A stretch of DNA of 21,484 bases. Source: Candidatus Abyssobacteria bacterium SURF_5. GTDB lineage: Bacteria; Abyssobacteria; SURF-5. The DNA is taken from the NCBI GenBank assembly GCA_003598085.1, contig QZKU01000003.1, positions 1-21,484 of the forward strand, read 5' to 3'. Shown piece after piece: positions 1 to 8,316 of this stretch (positions are counted from its first letter, which is position 1; the number at the start of each line of letters is the position of its first letter). The notes below the pieces were generated by a model. It searched no databases. It had not been told where the DNA came from and saw nothing but the letters and a program-made list of their open reading frames with translations. Made by a program: the position numbers and the translations under genes.

Positions 1-82
1 TTGCCGAAAGGTTGCTTTCACAACTCCTTTCTAGCAGAAGAGTTCGAAGATGTCCATTCATTTTTACTAAAGATCACCAACT

Positions 83-112
83 AATTTGGAGAAGAACCTC
101 TTTTTCCAAATT
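83..112 (+). repeat. Hairpin in the region upstream of the GH116 gene
   Basis: Arms AATTTGG and CCAAATT close a stem that extends inward through A-T and G-T pairs to about 12 bp with a small loop. No T-run follows on the plus strand, so it does not read as an intrinsic terminator there. It lies just before a TATAAT-like -10 element. It may be the trailing hairpin of a gene left of the window or an operator-like palindrome. Nothing else is seen in bases 1-147. Confidence 0.4.
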
Positions 113-147
113 GAGCCGGCCGCTGGTATGCTTGGTGACTGTAATTG

Positions 148-153
148 TATAAT
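148..153 (+). promoter_or_regulatory. Possible -10 element for the GH116-MFS operon
   Basis: A perfect TATAAT lies 41 bases before the GTG start of the glycosidase gene. No good -35 hexamer is found 16-18 bases upstream, so this would need an activator or be a chance match. Confidence 0.3.
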
Positions 154-194
154 CATGGAGTTCGGGAAACGAGGTCTTCAGATCAAGGTGAAGC

Positions 195-2804
195 GTGAGC
201 GCGAAGAAAAGGGGCTTCTCGTATTCAGGAGAACACTTGCGGGCATTCAATTTTCCGTTGGGCGGCATCGGCGCCGGTCATGTAGTATTAAGCGGAGACG
301 GCGGCCTGAGGCAATGGCAGATATTCAACAACATCAATCATTGCGCCCACGTTCCCTTCTCTTTCTTTGCTGTCTCCGTTCAGGAGGAAACGCGGGAGCG
401 AATCTCAAAGCTCCTTCAATCAAACCGTCTCTACGATGTTCCATTCGAAGTCGCGCCTTCGGTATCCGACCATGTCGTTCCGCGCGAATCGCGCGCACTG
501 CTTGAGAAGCTTCCGTCAATCGACCGGTTGGAGATGCATGCCGAATATCCCGTCGTCGCGGTGAAATACTCCATCGACAATTCTCCGATCCATCTGGAGC
601 TCGAAGCCTATTCCCCCTTCGTTCCGCCCGATCCCGATGATTCCGGTCTGCCAGCCGTTATCTTCCACTTCCAGGTTCGAAACGTGGTGCGGCGCCCCGT
701 CTCGGTATCGCTCCTCATGTGCCAGCAGAATGCGGTAGGCTGGGATGACTCAACCGAGATTTCCGGCATCTCCCATCCTTCTTTCGGAGGCAATCGGAAT
801 GCGGTCGTTCGGCGGCGGAATTACACAGCCATTGTGATGGATAATGGGAGTCTTTCGGAGAATGACAGCCGTTCCGGCGAGATGGCAACAGCCGTTCTGG
901 ACGGATCTGCCGCAGCACGCGCGCAATGGGCATCTCTTGACGATCTATGGGATGACTTTGCCAGCGACGGTTGGCTGGATTCATCGACTGAAGGCGAGCC
1001 AAGTCCGGCCGGTCAAACCATAAACGCCGCGCTCGCCTCTCGAGTTCTTTTGGGGCCGGGCGAAGAAACGAGAATCACTTTTCTGCTTTCCTGGCGTTTC
1101 CCGAACCGGGTGGCAGATTGGGTTCAGCCGACACTCGATGTCGGGCAGGAGCCATCGAAGACGGCTCCATGGCTGGGGAACCGTTATGCCGCTCGGTTCT
1201 CATCGGTCCTGGAGGTTATCGAGTATGTGAACGGAAAGCTGGATATTTTTGACCGTGTTGCGGACAGGTTCCGCGCGGCGATGTATGAGACGACTTTGCC
1301 TGCTCCGCTGATCGATGCGGTCTCTTCACAAGTCGCTGTGATCAGATCTCCCACCTGCTTTCGCGGAGCCGACGAGGCCTTTTACGCATTCGAAGGATGT
1401 TGCGGGGCAAGCACTGAAATGATTGGCGAGCGCGGCGGATGCTGTCCTCTGAACTGCACTCACGTGTGGAACTATGCGATGACGATGGCTCGTCTTTTCC
1501 CGCAACTGGAGCGGTCGATGAGAGAGACGGAATGGCTTCACCAGCAGCACGAGAGCGGGTACTTGCCGCACCGCGTCGTGGTTCCGCTCTCATTGCCGAG
1601 GCCGTGGGACCGGTGGATAGGCGGGCCGCCTTTTCCGGCGGTGGACGGTCTGTTGGGGGCGGTCCTGAAGACGTACCGCGAATACAGGGCGGGTGGCGGC
1701 AGGGAATGGCTCCTGGATCTCTGGGAGCATGTGCGTCTTGCGATGGAGCACGTCATGAAGCGGTACGACAGCGGAGAGGGCGTAATCTCCGGCCCGCAGC
1801 CATGCACATACGATGTCGAAATTCATGGGCCGAACAGTTTCATCACATCCTTGTATCTTGCTGCGTTGCGAGCCGCGGAAGAGATGGCGAAGGCGGCCGG
1901 CGATCGAGAGAGCAGCGAGCGATATCGCAACCGATTTCGATTGGGCAGAAAAAATGCAGATGAGCTGTTGTGGAACCGGCACTATTACATTCACAAGCAT
2001 GATGCCTCGGAATCGGTGCAATCATACGGGGCCGGCTGTCATTCGGATCAGTTATTTGGGCAGTGGTGGGCGAATAATGCGGGTCTGGGGTATGTGCTTC
2101 CGCGCAATCGTGTGCGAAAGGCGCTGCAGTCGATTTTCAAGCACAATTACCGGAAGGATTTTTCGGGGCATCAGCAGTTTCCGCGAGCTTACGTGAAAGA
2201 TGACGAGGCTGGCCTGCTCAATTGCACCTGGCCGCTTGGCGGAAAACCGGAGACCCCGTTATTATATTCGGATGAAGTGTGGACCGGCATCGAATATGAA
2301 GTTGCCGGCGCGCTGCTTTTCGAGGGCATGATTGAAGAGGCTCTGGAAATCCTTGCGGCGGTACGGAAACGACACGACGGCCGCCTGCGGAGTCCCTGGA
2401 ATGAGGTGGAATGCGGCGACCATTATGTTCGGCCGATGAGCAGTTGGGCCCTGCTTGAGGCCGCGGCGGGATATTCCTATGATGCTGCAAAGGGAAGCAT
2501 TGGATTTCGCCCGCGCTTTCAGCCGGAGAAATTCTCCTCATTTTTTGGCGCCGGCGGAGGATGGGGCCGCTATTCCCAGCGAATCACGGGCGGCAGTTTT
2601 TCGGGTCGTCTCCTGGTTCTTTTCGGAGCGATCGAAGTGCGGGAAGTGCGTCTTGCATTTGCGCATACGAAGGCAGCAAGAGCAAAAAAGGGAAGCCGGG
2701 AGTTAGACTGCACGACCCGGAAAATCGGGAACGAGGTCTGTTTCCGTTTTCGTAATCCCATTGAGATCAGGACAGATGAAACCCTCCGGATCAGTATTGG
2801 TTGA
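195..2804 (+). CDS. GH116 family glycosidase (GBA2-like beta-glucosidase/glucosylceramidase fold)
   Basis: An 869-residue protein starting at GTG 195, preceded by AAGGTG at a suitable distance. The N-terminus (RAFNFPLGGIGAG, then GLRQWQIFNN) is the hallmark opening of the GH116 N-terminal beta-sandwich domain. The C-terminal (alpha/alpha)6 catalytic domain (DUF608) contains FEGC (Glu400), GCCPLNCTHVWNY around residue 423 and TYDVEIHGPN (Asp540). By family analogy Glu400 is the likely nucleophile and Asp540 the likely acid/base; this is inferred, not aligned. The length fits bacterial GH116 enzymes of roughly 800-950 residues. No signal peptide is visible, so it probably acts in the cytoplasm on an imported beta-glucoside or related glycoside; GH116 also contains beta-xylosidases and N-acetylglucosaminidases, so the substrate is open. 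The end overlaps the following transporter gene, suggesting translational coupling. Confidence 0.88.
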   Translation: MSAKKRGFSYSGEHLRAFNFPLGGIGAGHVVLSGDGGLRQWQIFNNINHCAHVPFSFFAVSVQEETRERISKLLQSNRLYDVPFEVAPSVSDHVVPRESRALLEKLPSIDRLEMHAEYPVVAVKYSIDNSPIHLELEAYSPFVPPDPDDSGLPAVIFHFQVRNVVRRPVSVSLLMCQQNAVGWDDSTEISGISHPSFGGNRNAVVRRRNYTAIVMDNGSLSENDSRSGEMATAVLDGSAAARAQWASLDDLWDDFASDGWLDSSTEGEPSPAGQTINAALASRVLLGPGEETRITFLLSWRFPNRVADWVQPTLDVGQEPSKTAPWLGNRYAARFSSVLEVIEYVNGKLDIFDRVADRFRAAMYETTLPAPLIDAVSSQVAVIRSPTCFRGADEAFYAFEGCCGASTEMIGERGGCCPLNCTHVWNYAMTMARLFPQLERSMRETEWLHQQHESGYLPHRVVVPLSLPRPWDRWIGGPPFPAVDGLLGAVLKTYREYRAGGGREWLLDLWEHVRLAMEHVMKRYDSGEGVISGPQPCTYDVEIHGPNSFITSLYLAALRAAEEMAKAAGDRESSERYRNRFRLGRKNADELLWNRHYYIHKHDASESVQSYGAGCHSDQLFGQWWANNAGLGYVLPRNRVRKALQSIFKHNYRKDFSGHQQFPRAYVKDDEAGLLNCTWPLGGKPETPLLYSDEVWTGIEYEVAGALLFEGMIEEALEILAAVRKRHDGRLRSPWNEVECGDHYVRPMSSWALLEAAAGYSYDAAKGSIGFRPRFQPEKFSSFFGAGGGWGRYSQRITGGSFSGRLLVLFGAIEVREVRLAFAHTKAARAKKGSRELDCTTRKIGNEVCFRFRNPIEIRTDETLRISIG

Positions 2805-3987
2805 TACGACCGCCGTCGAACAGCCCATTCATTCCAGCGTGAAGGCTTTAGGGTGGGTCAGTTTTCTGACGGATGTGCACAGCGAGGCGATACTGTCGCT
2901 GCTTCCGCTCTTCATCACCCAGGTGCTGGGGTTGAGTGCGACGTTTCTTGGGCTTGTCGAGGGAATCGCCGACGGCACAGCGAGCCTGCTGAAGGTATTT
3001 TCCGGCTGGTACTCCGACAGTATCGGCCGGAGGAAAGCGCCGGCTGCGGCGGGATACATGATTTCGACCGCCGTAAAACCGCTGCTCGCGATCAGTGGAG
3101 CCGGCGGGTTGGTTCTGGCCGTTCGTTTTTTTGACCGGATCGGTAAGGGGATACGCACTGCACCGCGGGATGCGATAATCGCGGATTCCACCGCCCCATC
3201 CGGCTTGGGGAAGGCATATGGTTTCCACCGGATGATGGATACGCTTGGAGCCGTGGCGGGCACGGCGTTGGCCTTTCTCCTCTTTCGTTTCCTGGGTGGA
3301 GACGAAAGCCTCAAAATGCGGTCGATTTTCCTTATATCCACGGTATTCGGGATGGCGGCGGTCGTTGTGCTCCTTGTTTTCGTCCGCGAGAAAGAGCGGG
3401 CCGCAGCATCTCACGGGGACCGGTTTAGCCGATTTCTTCCCGCTCACAAGCGCCTACTGGCTTTTGTCGCCCTGAACGTCTTTTTTTATCTCGGGATGTT
3501 CAGCTATGCGTTTTTTCTTCTTCGCGCGCGCAGTCTGGGAATCGCAACGGGTCTTGTGCCTCTCCTTTATCTCCTGTACAACATGATATATGCGCTGGCA
3601 GCTCTGCCGATGGGCAGCCTCTCCGACAGGATCGGGCGCAAACCGATCATCCTGATTTCGTACCTCTCGTATGCGGTTGTGTGCCTGACCGCCGCCTTCG
3701 CCTGGAGCGGGTGGCAGGCATGGGTGCTCTTTGCGCTCTATGGCGTCCATTCGGCGACGGTGAATCCGGCTTCGCGCGCGCTGGTGGCCGAACTTTCGCA
3801 TTATGAAGTGAAAGCGACGGCCCTCGGAATATATCATGCATCTGTCGGAGTGGCCGTTTTACCGGCAAGTCTTGTGGCGGGCATGCTATGGGATAATTAC
3901 GGGCCGGCGACGCCGTTTCTTGTGGCTGCGGTCCTCTCCTCCTGCTCGTTCCTGCTTCTTCTGCCGCTCCCCCTCGACGAACGATAA
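2776..3987 (+). CDS. MFS transporter, 12-TM type
   Basis: A 403-residue polytopic membrane protein. ATG 2776 is preferred over the in-frame TTG at 2761; it overlaps the end of the GH116 gene by 29 bases. The major facilitator signature appears twice: GWYSDSIGRRK (around residue 77) after the second membrane segment and GSLSDRIGRKP (around 280) in the second half, marking the two six-helix bundles. Between them is RFFDRIGKGIRTAPRDAIIAD (about 117-137), typical of a widespread, poorly characterised bacterial MFS group often labelled as sugar-efflux or multidrug transporters. About 12 hydrophobic segments can be traced. The coupling with a cytoplasmic glycosidase suggests it moves the glycoside or its product, but direction and substrate cannot be read from the sequence. 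Confidence 0.85.
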   Translation: MKPSGSVLVDTTAVEQPIHSSVKALGWVSFLTDVHSEAILSLLPLFITQVLGLSATFLGLVEGIADGTASLLKVFSGWYSDSIGRRKAPAAAGYMISTAVKPLLAISGAGGLVLAVRFFDRIGKGIRTAPRDAIIADSTAPSGLGKAYGFHRMMDTLGAVAGTALAFLLFRFLGGDESLKMRSIFLISTVFGMAAVVVLLVFVREKERAAASHGDRFSRFLPAHKRLLAFVALNVFFYLGMFSYAFFLLRARSLGIATGLVPLLYLLYNMIYALAALPMGSLSDRIGRKPIILISYLSYAVVCLTAAFAWSGWQAWVLFALYGVHSATVNPASRALVAELSHYEVKATALGIYHASVGVAVLPASLVAGMLWDNYGPATPFLVAAVLSSCSFLLLLPLPLDER

Positions 3988-4086
3988 ATTTCTTTTCTTT
4001 TCGATGGCGCGAACCACATGGAAATGACATAGTTTTTCGAGATTTAAATTTTTGGTCTGCAGATAACCGCATTCAAAGAAGGACTT

Positions 4087-5508
4087 ATGAGAAAAGAATC
4101 GGTCAGGCTGCTGCTCATTGAAGAAAACGGGACTTCTTTTTCCGCTTTGAGCGAGATTCTGCTGCGGGAGAAAGAATTTACGGTCGGGCTGGAGCGCCTC
4201 GGTGTCGCCCTGGCCCTCGGAAAAGTGAGAAGCAGACAATATGACATCTGCCTCTTGAACTGCAGCGACGCCTCGATAAAACTGCTGAACGATTTTCTGG
4301 CCCAGCACTGCACACCCTCCATCATCATCATGACGAATCTGGGTGAGACGTTGTCCACGGAAACGGACGATGCCCAGGAACAAGAAGAAGAACCGCAACC
4401 GCATTTGCTTGAAAGCGTCGTTCGTAAGACTGTCGCTTATATGAAGGAATGCGAACAGACCCAGCGAAATGACATCGGTTTCTGGACGAAGTTCCTGGAG
4501 GATTCGACTGCCATAGCTTTTCTGGATTCAGAAGGGCGTTTCCTGGTTGAGAATCGGGCGTTTCAGAAATTATTCGGTTATAGTCATCGGGAAATTGCAT
4601 GCCTGATATTAAATGACCTGGTGCATCCCGAAGAGGTTCAGGAACAGGATCGCCTCTTTCAACAGTTATTGAATGGAGCGGAAACACAGTATCGACTGGA
4701 AGGCAGATTTCTCCTCAAGAGCGGCGCGTATGCACAGGTTCGGCAGACCGCAATGAAATTAGTCGATCGCGAGAACTCGAAACAGTTTGTTTTACTGGCG
4801 CTCGAGGACGTGGTCACGCAAGAACCGGCCCTTGAGCAGGAACGCGAGGCCGGCGTGACCGGTAATGTTTCTTCACAGCTTTTCTACGCGCACGAGTCTG
4901 AAAGAAAACTGGTTGCTCAAGAGCTTCATGACAGTCTGGGAGCCTCACTCGCGGCGATCAAGTACACCCTGGAAAAGAATCTGATGCAACTGGAAAAGAA
5001 GAGGGGGCGCGCGGAAGTGTCGCTTGCGGAAGTGATACCGCTGGTACAGAGCGCGATGGAAGAAGCTCGGAGGATATCGACGAATTTATGGCCGTCGGTT
5101 CTCGACGATCTCGGGATTATTGCAACTATTAATTCTTTCTGTTCCGAATTCCAGAAGACGTATTCTTCGATAAAGGTGGAAAAACATCTGGATGCCCTGG
5201 AACAGGAAATTCCATTGTCGCTGAAAGTGGTGGTGTACAGAATAATTCAAGAAGCACTGAACAATGTGGCCAAACACAGCGGCGCAAAGCGGGTGAGACT
5301 CTCTCTGTTGAAAACGAAGGAATTTCTGGAGTTACTCGTGCAAGATGACGGACGAGGCTTCGATGTCAAGGACGAGGCGAGGAGCGGCATCGGCAAGATG
5401 GGCCTGATGAGCATGAAGAACCGAGCTGAAGCATCCGGGGGCATGTTTCTTCTTGAATCCGGGTCGGGAGAGGGGACGCGGGTGAGGACTGTATGGCCGA
5501 GGCAATGA
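4087..5508 (+). CDS. Soluble sensor histidine kinase: degenerate receiver - PAS - HisKA_3 - HATPase (NarL/DegS type)
   Basis: A 473-residue protein starting at ATG 4087 after AAGGA. Residues 5-85 look like a receiver domain (LLLIEEN, QYDICLLN, PSIIIMT), but the phospho-acceptor position is Asn58 where YDxxLLD is normal, so it probably cannot be phosphorylated. Residues 131-243 form a PAS domain (FLDSEGRFLVENRAFQKLFG). A HisKA_3 dimerisation region follows with ESERKLVAQELHDSLG, His281 being the phospho-acceptor. The C-terminal HATPase has the N box EALNNVAKHS (389-398), DDGRGFD (420) and GIGKMGL (434). No membrane segment is seen, so it senses a cytoplasmic or small-molecule signal. The obvious partner is the response regulator encoded convergently just downstream. 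Confidence 0.9.
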   Translation: MRKESVRLLLIEENGTSFSALSEILLREKEFTVGLERLGVALALGKVRSRQYDICLLNCSDASIKLLNDFLAQHCTPSIIIMTNLGETLSTETDDAQEQEEEPQPHLLESVVRKTVAYMKECEQTQRNDIGFWTKFLEDSTAIAFLDSEGRFLVENRAFQKLFGYSHREIACLILNDLVHPEEVQEQDRLFQQLLNGAETQYRLEGRFLLKSGAYAQVRQTAMKLVDRENSKQFVLLALEDVVTQEPALEQEREAGVTGNVSSQLFYAHESERKLVAQELHDSLGASLAAIKYTLEKNLMQLEKKRGRAEVSLAEVIPLVQSAMEEARRISTNLWPSVLDDLGIIATINSFCSEFQKTYSSIKVEKHLDALEQEIPLSLKVVVYRIIQEALNNVAKHSGAKRVRLSLLKTKEFLELLVQDDGRGFDVKDEARSGIGKMGLMSMKNRAEASGGMFLLESGSGEGTRVRTVWPRQ

Positions 5509-5510
5509 CC

Positions 5511-6164
5511 TCACCGGGCAATGAGTCCTTTCTCTATCGCGTACGCGGTGAGGGAGGAGGCATTATGAAGGTCGAGCTTCTTCATGAGATTCGAGCGATG
5601 TTTCTCCACCGTCTTTACGCTGATGCATAAATAGTTGGAGATCTCCTTATTCATGTAACCTTCGCCGATCAGCTTCAATACTTCCTTCTCCCGCTCGGTC
5701 AGCAAGCTCCAGGGCGAGCACCCTTCCGCGGGCGGTTTTCTTCCTTGCAGGAACCACTCGCAGATTTTTGTCGATATTCCCGGACTCAGATAGGACTTCC
5801 CTCCGAGAATGCTGCGCATGGCCGACATCAATTCTGCGTGAGTTGCGTCCTTGAGGCAGTATCCGTCGACTCCTGATTGCAGGGCCTCGAGGATATATTC
5901 TTCCGATTTATGGATGGTCAACACCAGGATCTTGATTTCCGGCCAGCGGCGCTTAAGTTCCTTGATGACGGGAATGCCGTTCATGCGGGGCATGACAAGG
6001 TCGAGCAGGATCAGGTCGGGCTTATTTTTCTCGAGGCACCTCATCGCCTGTAATCCGTCTTCCGCCTCATCAATCACTTCAAAATCTTCGCTGGCGTTCA
6101 AGAGCGCGCGCAGACCTTCCCGCAGAATCGTATGATCCTCCACCAGGACGACTTTTTTCTTCAT
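5511..6164 (-). CDS. NarL/LuxR-family response regulator
   Basis: A 217-residue protein. ATG at 6164 (MKKKVVLVEDH) is chosen over an upstream in-frame TTG at 6200 because the receiver domain begins there and AAAGG precedes it. The receiver domain spans residues 3-120 with acidic residues Glu9-Asp10, phospho-acceptor Asp55 (LILLDLVMP), Thr83 and Lys105. A LuxR-type helix-turn-helix follows at about 152-217 (LTEREKEVLKLIGEG, then ISVKTVEKHRSNLMKKL). It matches the HisKA_3 kinase class next door and should be its partner. The genes converge with two bases between stop codons, so the pair is not co-transcribed, which is unusual for cognate partners. The gene is divergent from the PRC-barrel gene, a natural first candidate target. 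Confidence 0.92.
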   Translation of the reverse strand: MKKKVVLVEDHTILREGLRALLNASEDFEVIDEAEDGLQAMRCLEKNKPDLILLDLVMPRMNGIPVIKELKRRWPEIKILVLTIHKSEEYILEALQSGVDGYCLKDATHAELMSAMRSILGGKSYLSPGISTKICEWFLQGRKPPAEGCSPWSLLTEREKEVLKLIGEGYMNKEISNYLCISVKTVEKHRSNLMKKLDLHNASSLTAYAIEKGLIAR

Positions 6165-6481
6165 ATTCAAAATAACCTTTCGCCGAACAGAATTCTGCAA
6201 AAAAAGCCAACCACAGCGAACTGCCGAAACAGGATGCCGGCTCTTTTACTAAACCTTTATTATTTCCAATGTTAACACGCATGTTTTTCCGAAGCAAGAC
6301 ATTGTGTCCCGGCGGCATGATTTTTCCTGGCGCGGTAATGATGTCCGGTGTCGTCGCGAACGCGGGAATGGGTCTTTTCGCAAAAATTACAACGTACACC
6401 CCATATACCGCCTGTTGTTCGGGTGGTATGTTGGTACTAGGAATTCTGTAGGACGTGTGCGAAAAACAAGGAGGAACACAA
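6165..6481. promoter_or_regulatory. Divergent control region between the response regulator and the PRC-barrel gene
   Basis: About 317 bases without a gene. The perfect palindrome CAGAATTCTG lies at 6188-6197, 24 bases before the regulator start. The same GAATTCTGT core occurs on the plus strand at 6441-6449, about 32 bases before the PRC-barrel start, so each gene has one copy reading towards it. A weak promoter-like pair for the plus strand is TTGTTC (6415-6420) and TAGGAA (6438-6443) with 17 bases between. A strong ribosome binding site, AAGGAGG, is at 6468-6474. No convincing minus-strand promoter was found. Confidence 0.45.
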
Positions 6482-8227
6482 ATGAGGAAGTTTTGGATAA
6501 CGGCAGGGGTGGCGCTCACGAGTTTCGTTTTCCTGGCGGCTCCGTCTTTTGCGGCCGGGGGAGATATTGGAGGCGCATCACCATCGGCCATGAAGGGATC
6601 ATCGCAAGATTCCTTCGTCATGAGCAATCTGGTGGGCAAGAGCGTCACGAACCAACAAAACGAACAATTGGGAACGGTGGAGAACCTGGTGATTGGCGAG
6701 AATGGGCGCGTCAGCTATATCATCATGTCTCCCGCGCAGGGCATCGCTGAAAAGGATCAGTTCGTTGCCATACCCTGGAGCGCCGCCAATCCTCGTATGC
6801 AACAGGACAAAGTTTTTCTGAATCTCAGCCAGAGTCAATTACGGAACGCCCCGACGTTCGCGCGCAGCGACTGGAGTCAACTTCAAAATCCACAATGGCA
6901 GCAGCGCGTAAATGCATATTTCCGGCAGAACCAAAGACAAAGAGAGATTGAACCCGGCATGCGTGAGCAGGAACTCGAGCGGGGAACGATGGATTCGCAG
7001 AAGAGCGGGTCCAGAACCAACTTTCACATGCGCAACATTGCCGCAAGCCCCCGGGCCGGGCGCGGCGATTTCACCCGAATTCCTTCCAGTGAAAACGCGC
7101 GGCTTGAAGATTTAATCGGACAGCGAGTGGTGAGCCAGCAGGGCCAGAATCTTGGGACAGTCGAAGATCTTGTGTTGAGCGAGAACGGCCAAATCAGGTA
7201 TATCATTCTTTCCCGCAGCATGATTCAGGGCTTTGAAGACAAAGTTGCGGCAATCCCATGGAATGCGGCTCAGCCAAGCATTCAACCAAACGCTCTAATG
7301 GTCAACATCAGTCAGTCAAAGTTGAACAGCGCCCCGCACTTCTCCCAGAATCAGTTGTCCAATCTTGAAAGCCCGCAGATGCAGCATAGGATTAACAGCT
7401 ACTATGGCGTCGGCTCGATGAGAGAGATGCGCGGTGGCGGCATGATGACCGGCATGAGAGCCAATGCGCTTATTGGAGAATTGATGACGAACACGCAGGG
7501 CCAACAGTTAGGAGTGGTCAAGGATCTATTCACCAACGAAATGGGTTGCATCAAGTACGTGATCCTTTCTCCTGCGGAAGAAATGGAAATGGGCAACCGA
7601 CTGGTCGCGATTCCGTTCAATGTGGTGCAATCGGATATTGAACGTGAGACTTTAACAGCCGACATCTCTCAGAGCAAGCTGAGAGATGCACCCACCTTCA
7701 CCAGTCAGAACTGGCGCGACTATATCAACAATCCGCAGTTTGACCAGCGTGTGCACAGCTATTTTGGAGTGGAGCCCGCGGGGATGGATTCTTCGATGAT
7801 GCGGGAATACTATCCTGAACGCGTGAGCATTTTTCGCGCCACTGAAATGGTCGATCAAAACGTGATGAACCGGCAAAACCAGGAACTGGGAACGCTCGAG
7901 GATCTGGTGACCGATGACAGCGGCCGCATCAAATATCTGCTGATATCATCTGCACAGAGACCGAACCAGATCATCGCGATTCCATGGCAGGCGGCCAATC
8001 CCAGCCTCCGGGAGGATCAACTGGTGATTGACGTCTCTCAGCAGCAGTTCTTCAGCGCTCCTTCGCTGACACGGAACAATCTGCAGCAACTGGATAATCC
8101 TCAATGGGAAAGAAGGATCCACAGCTATTTTGAAGCTCCGTCGCAATACCGGCAGCGGCAGCAACGGATGCGTCCCGAATACGGCGAGGAATATGAGCAG
8201 GATTTCAGGGGCGGCTACGGCAGGTAG
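6482..8227 (+). CDS. Secreted protein with four tandem PRC-barrel repeats
   Basis: A 581-residue protein starting at ATG 6482 after a consensus AAGGAGG; an upstream in-frame start at 6455 lacks such a site. Residues 1-24 form a Sec signal peptide (KFW, hydrophobic core, SFAA). The mature part has four related units of about 100 residues at roughly 46-148, 207-308, 327-428 and 453-550. Each begins VGKSVTNQQNEQLGTVENLV-like (LxGxxVxNxQGQxLGTVEDLV), continues with YIILS, VAIPW, a DISQSKL-like strand and NAPTF, and closes with NPQWxxRVxSYF. Gln/Met/Arg-rich linkers join them. This is the PRC-barrel fold, known as single domains in photosynthetic reaction centre subunit H and RimM and in many exported stress proteins. 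The function is unknown; a periplasmic binding or scaffold role is possible. The tail is rich in Arg, Gln, Glu and Gly. Confidence 0.85.
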   Translation: MRKFWITAGVALTSFVFLAAPSFAAGGDIGGASPSAMKGSSQDSFVMSNLVGKSVTNQQNEQLGTVENLVIGENGRVSYIIMSPAQGIAEKDQFVAIPWSAANPRMQQDKVFLNLSQSQLRNAPTFARSDWSQLQNPQWQQRVNAYFRQNQRQREIEPGMREQELERGTMDSQKSGSRTNFHMRNIAASPRAGRGDFTRIPSSENARLEDLIGQRVVSQQGQNLGTVEDLVLSENGQIRYIILSRSMIQGFEDKVAAIPWNAAQPSIQPNALMVNISQSKLNSAPHFSQNQLSNLESPQMQHRINSYYGVGSMREMRGGGMMTGMRANALIGELMTNTQGQQLGVVKDLFTNEMGCIKYVILSPAEEMEMGNRLVAIPFNVVQSDIERETLTADISQSKLRDAPTFTSQNWRDYINNPQFDQRVHSYFGVEPAGMDSSMMREYYPERVSIFRATEMVDQNVMNRQNQELGTLEDLVTDDSGRIKYLLISSAQRPNQIIAIPWQAANPSLREDQLVIDVSQQQFFSAPSLTRNNLQQLDNPQWERRIHSYFEAPSQYRQRQQRMRPEYGEEYEQDFRGGYGR

Positions 8228-8270
8228 GGCCATAAAGGAAGTAAGAGACGTCGAGAGATATGCGCAATAA

Positions 8271-8313
8271 AAGAAGGCTTGGCGGATGAAGCTCCGTCAA
8301 GCCTTCTTCTTTT
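8271..8313. terminator. Bidirectional intrinsic terminator
   Basis: Arms AAGAAGGCTTGGCGGA (8271-8286) and TCCGTCAAGCCTTCTT (8293-8308) form a 16-bp stem with one G-U pair and the 6-base loop TGAAGC. CTTTT follows on the plus strand and TTATT on the minus strand. It ends the PRC-barrel transcript and the oppositely transcribed peptidase-like gene, whose stop codon is four bases beyond. Confidence 0.92.
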
Positions 8314-8316
8314 GGA

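Noticed and set aside
1439-1963. A 174-codon open frame inside the GH116 gene
   Set aside because: It is an out-of-frame shadow of a conserved catalytic domain; its translation is low-complexity Arg/Gly-rich.
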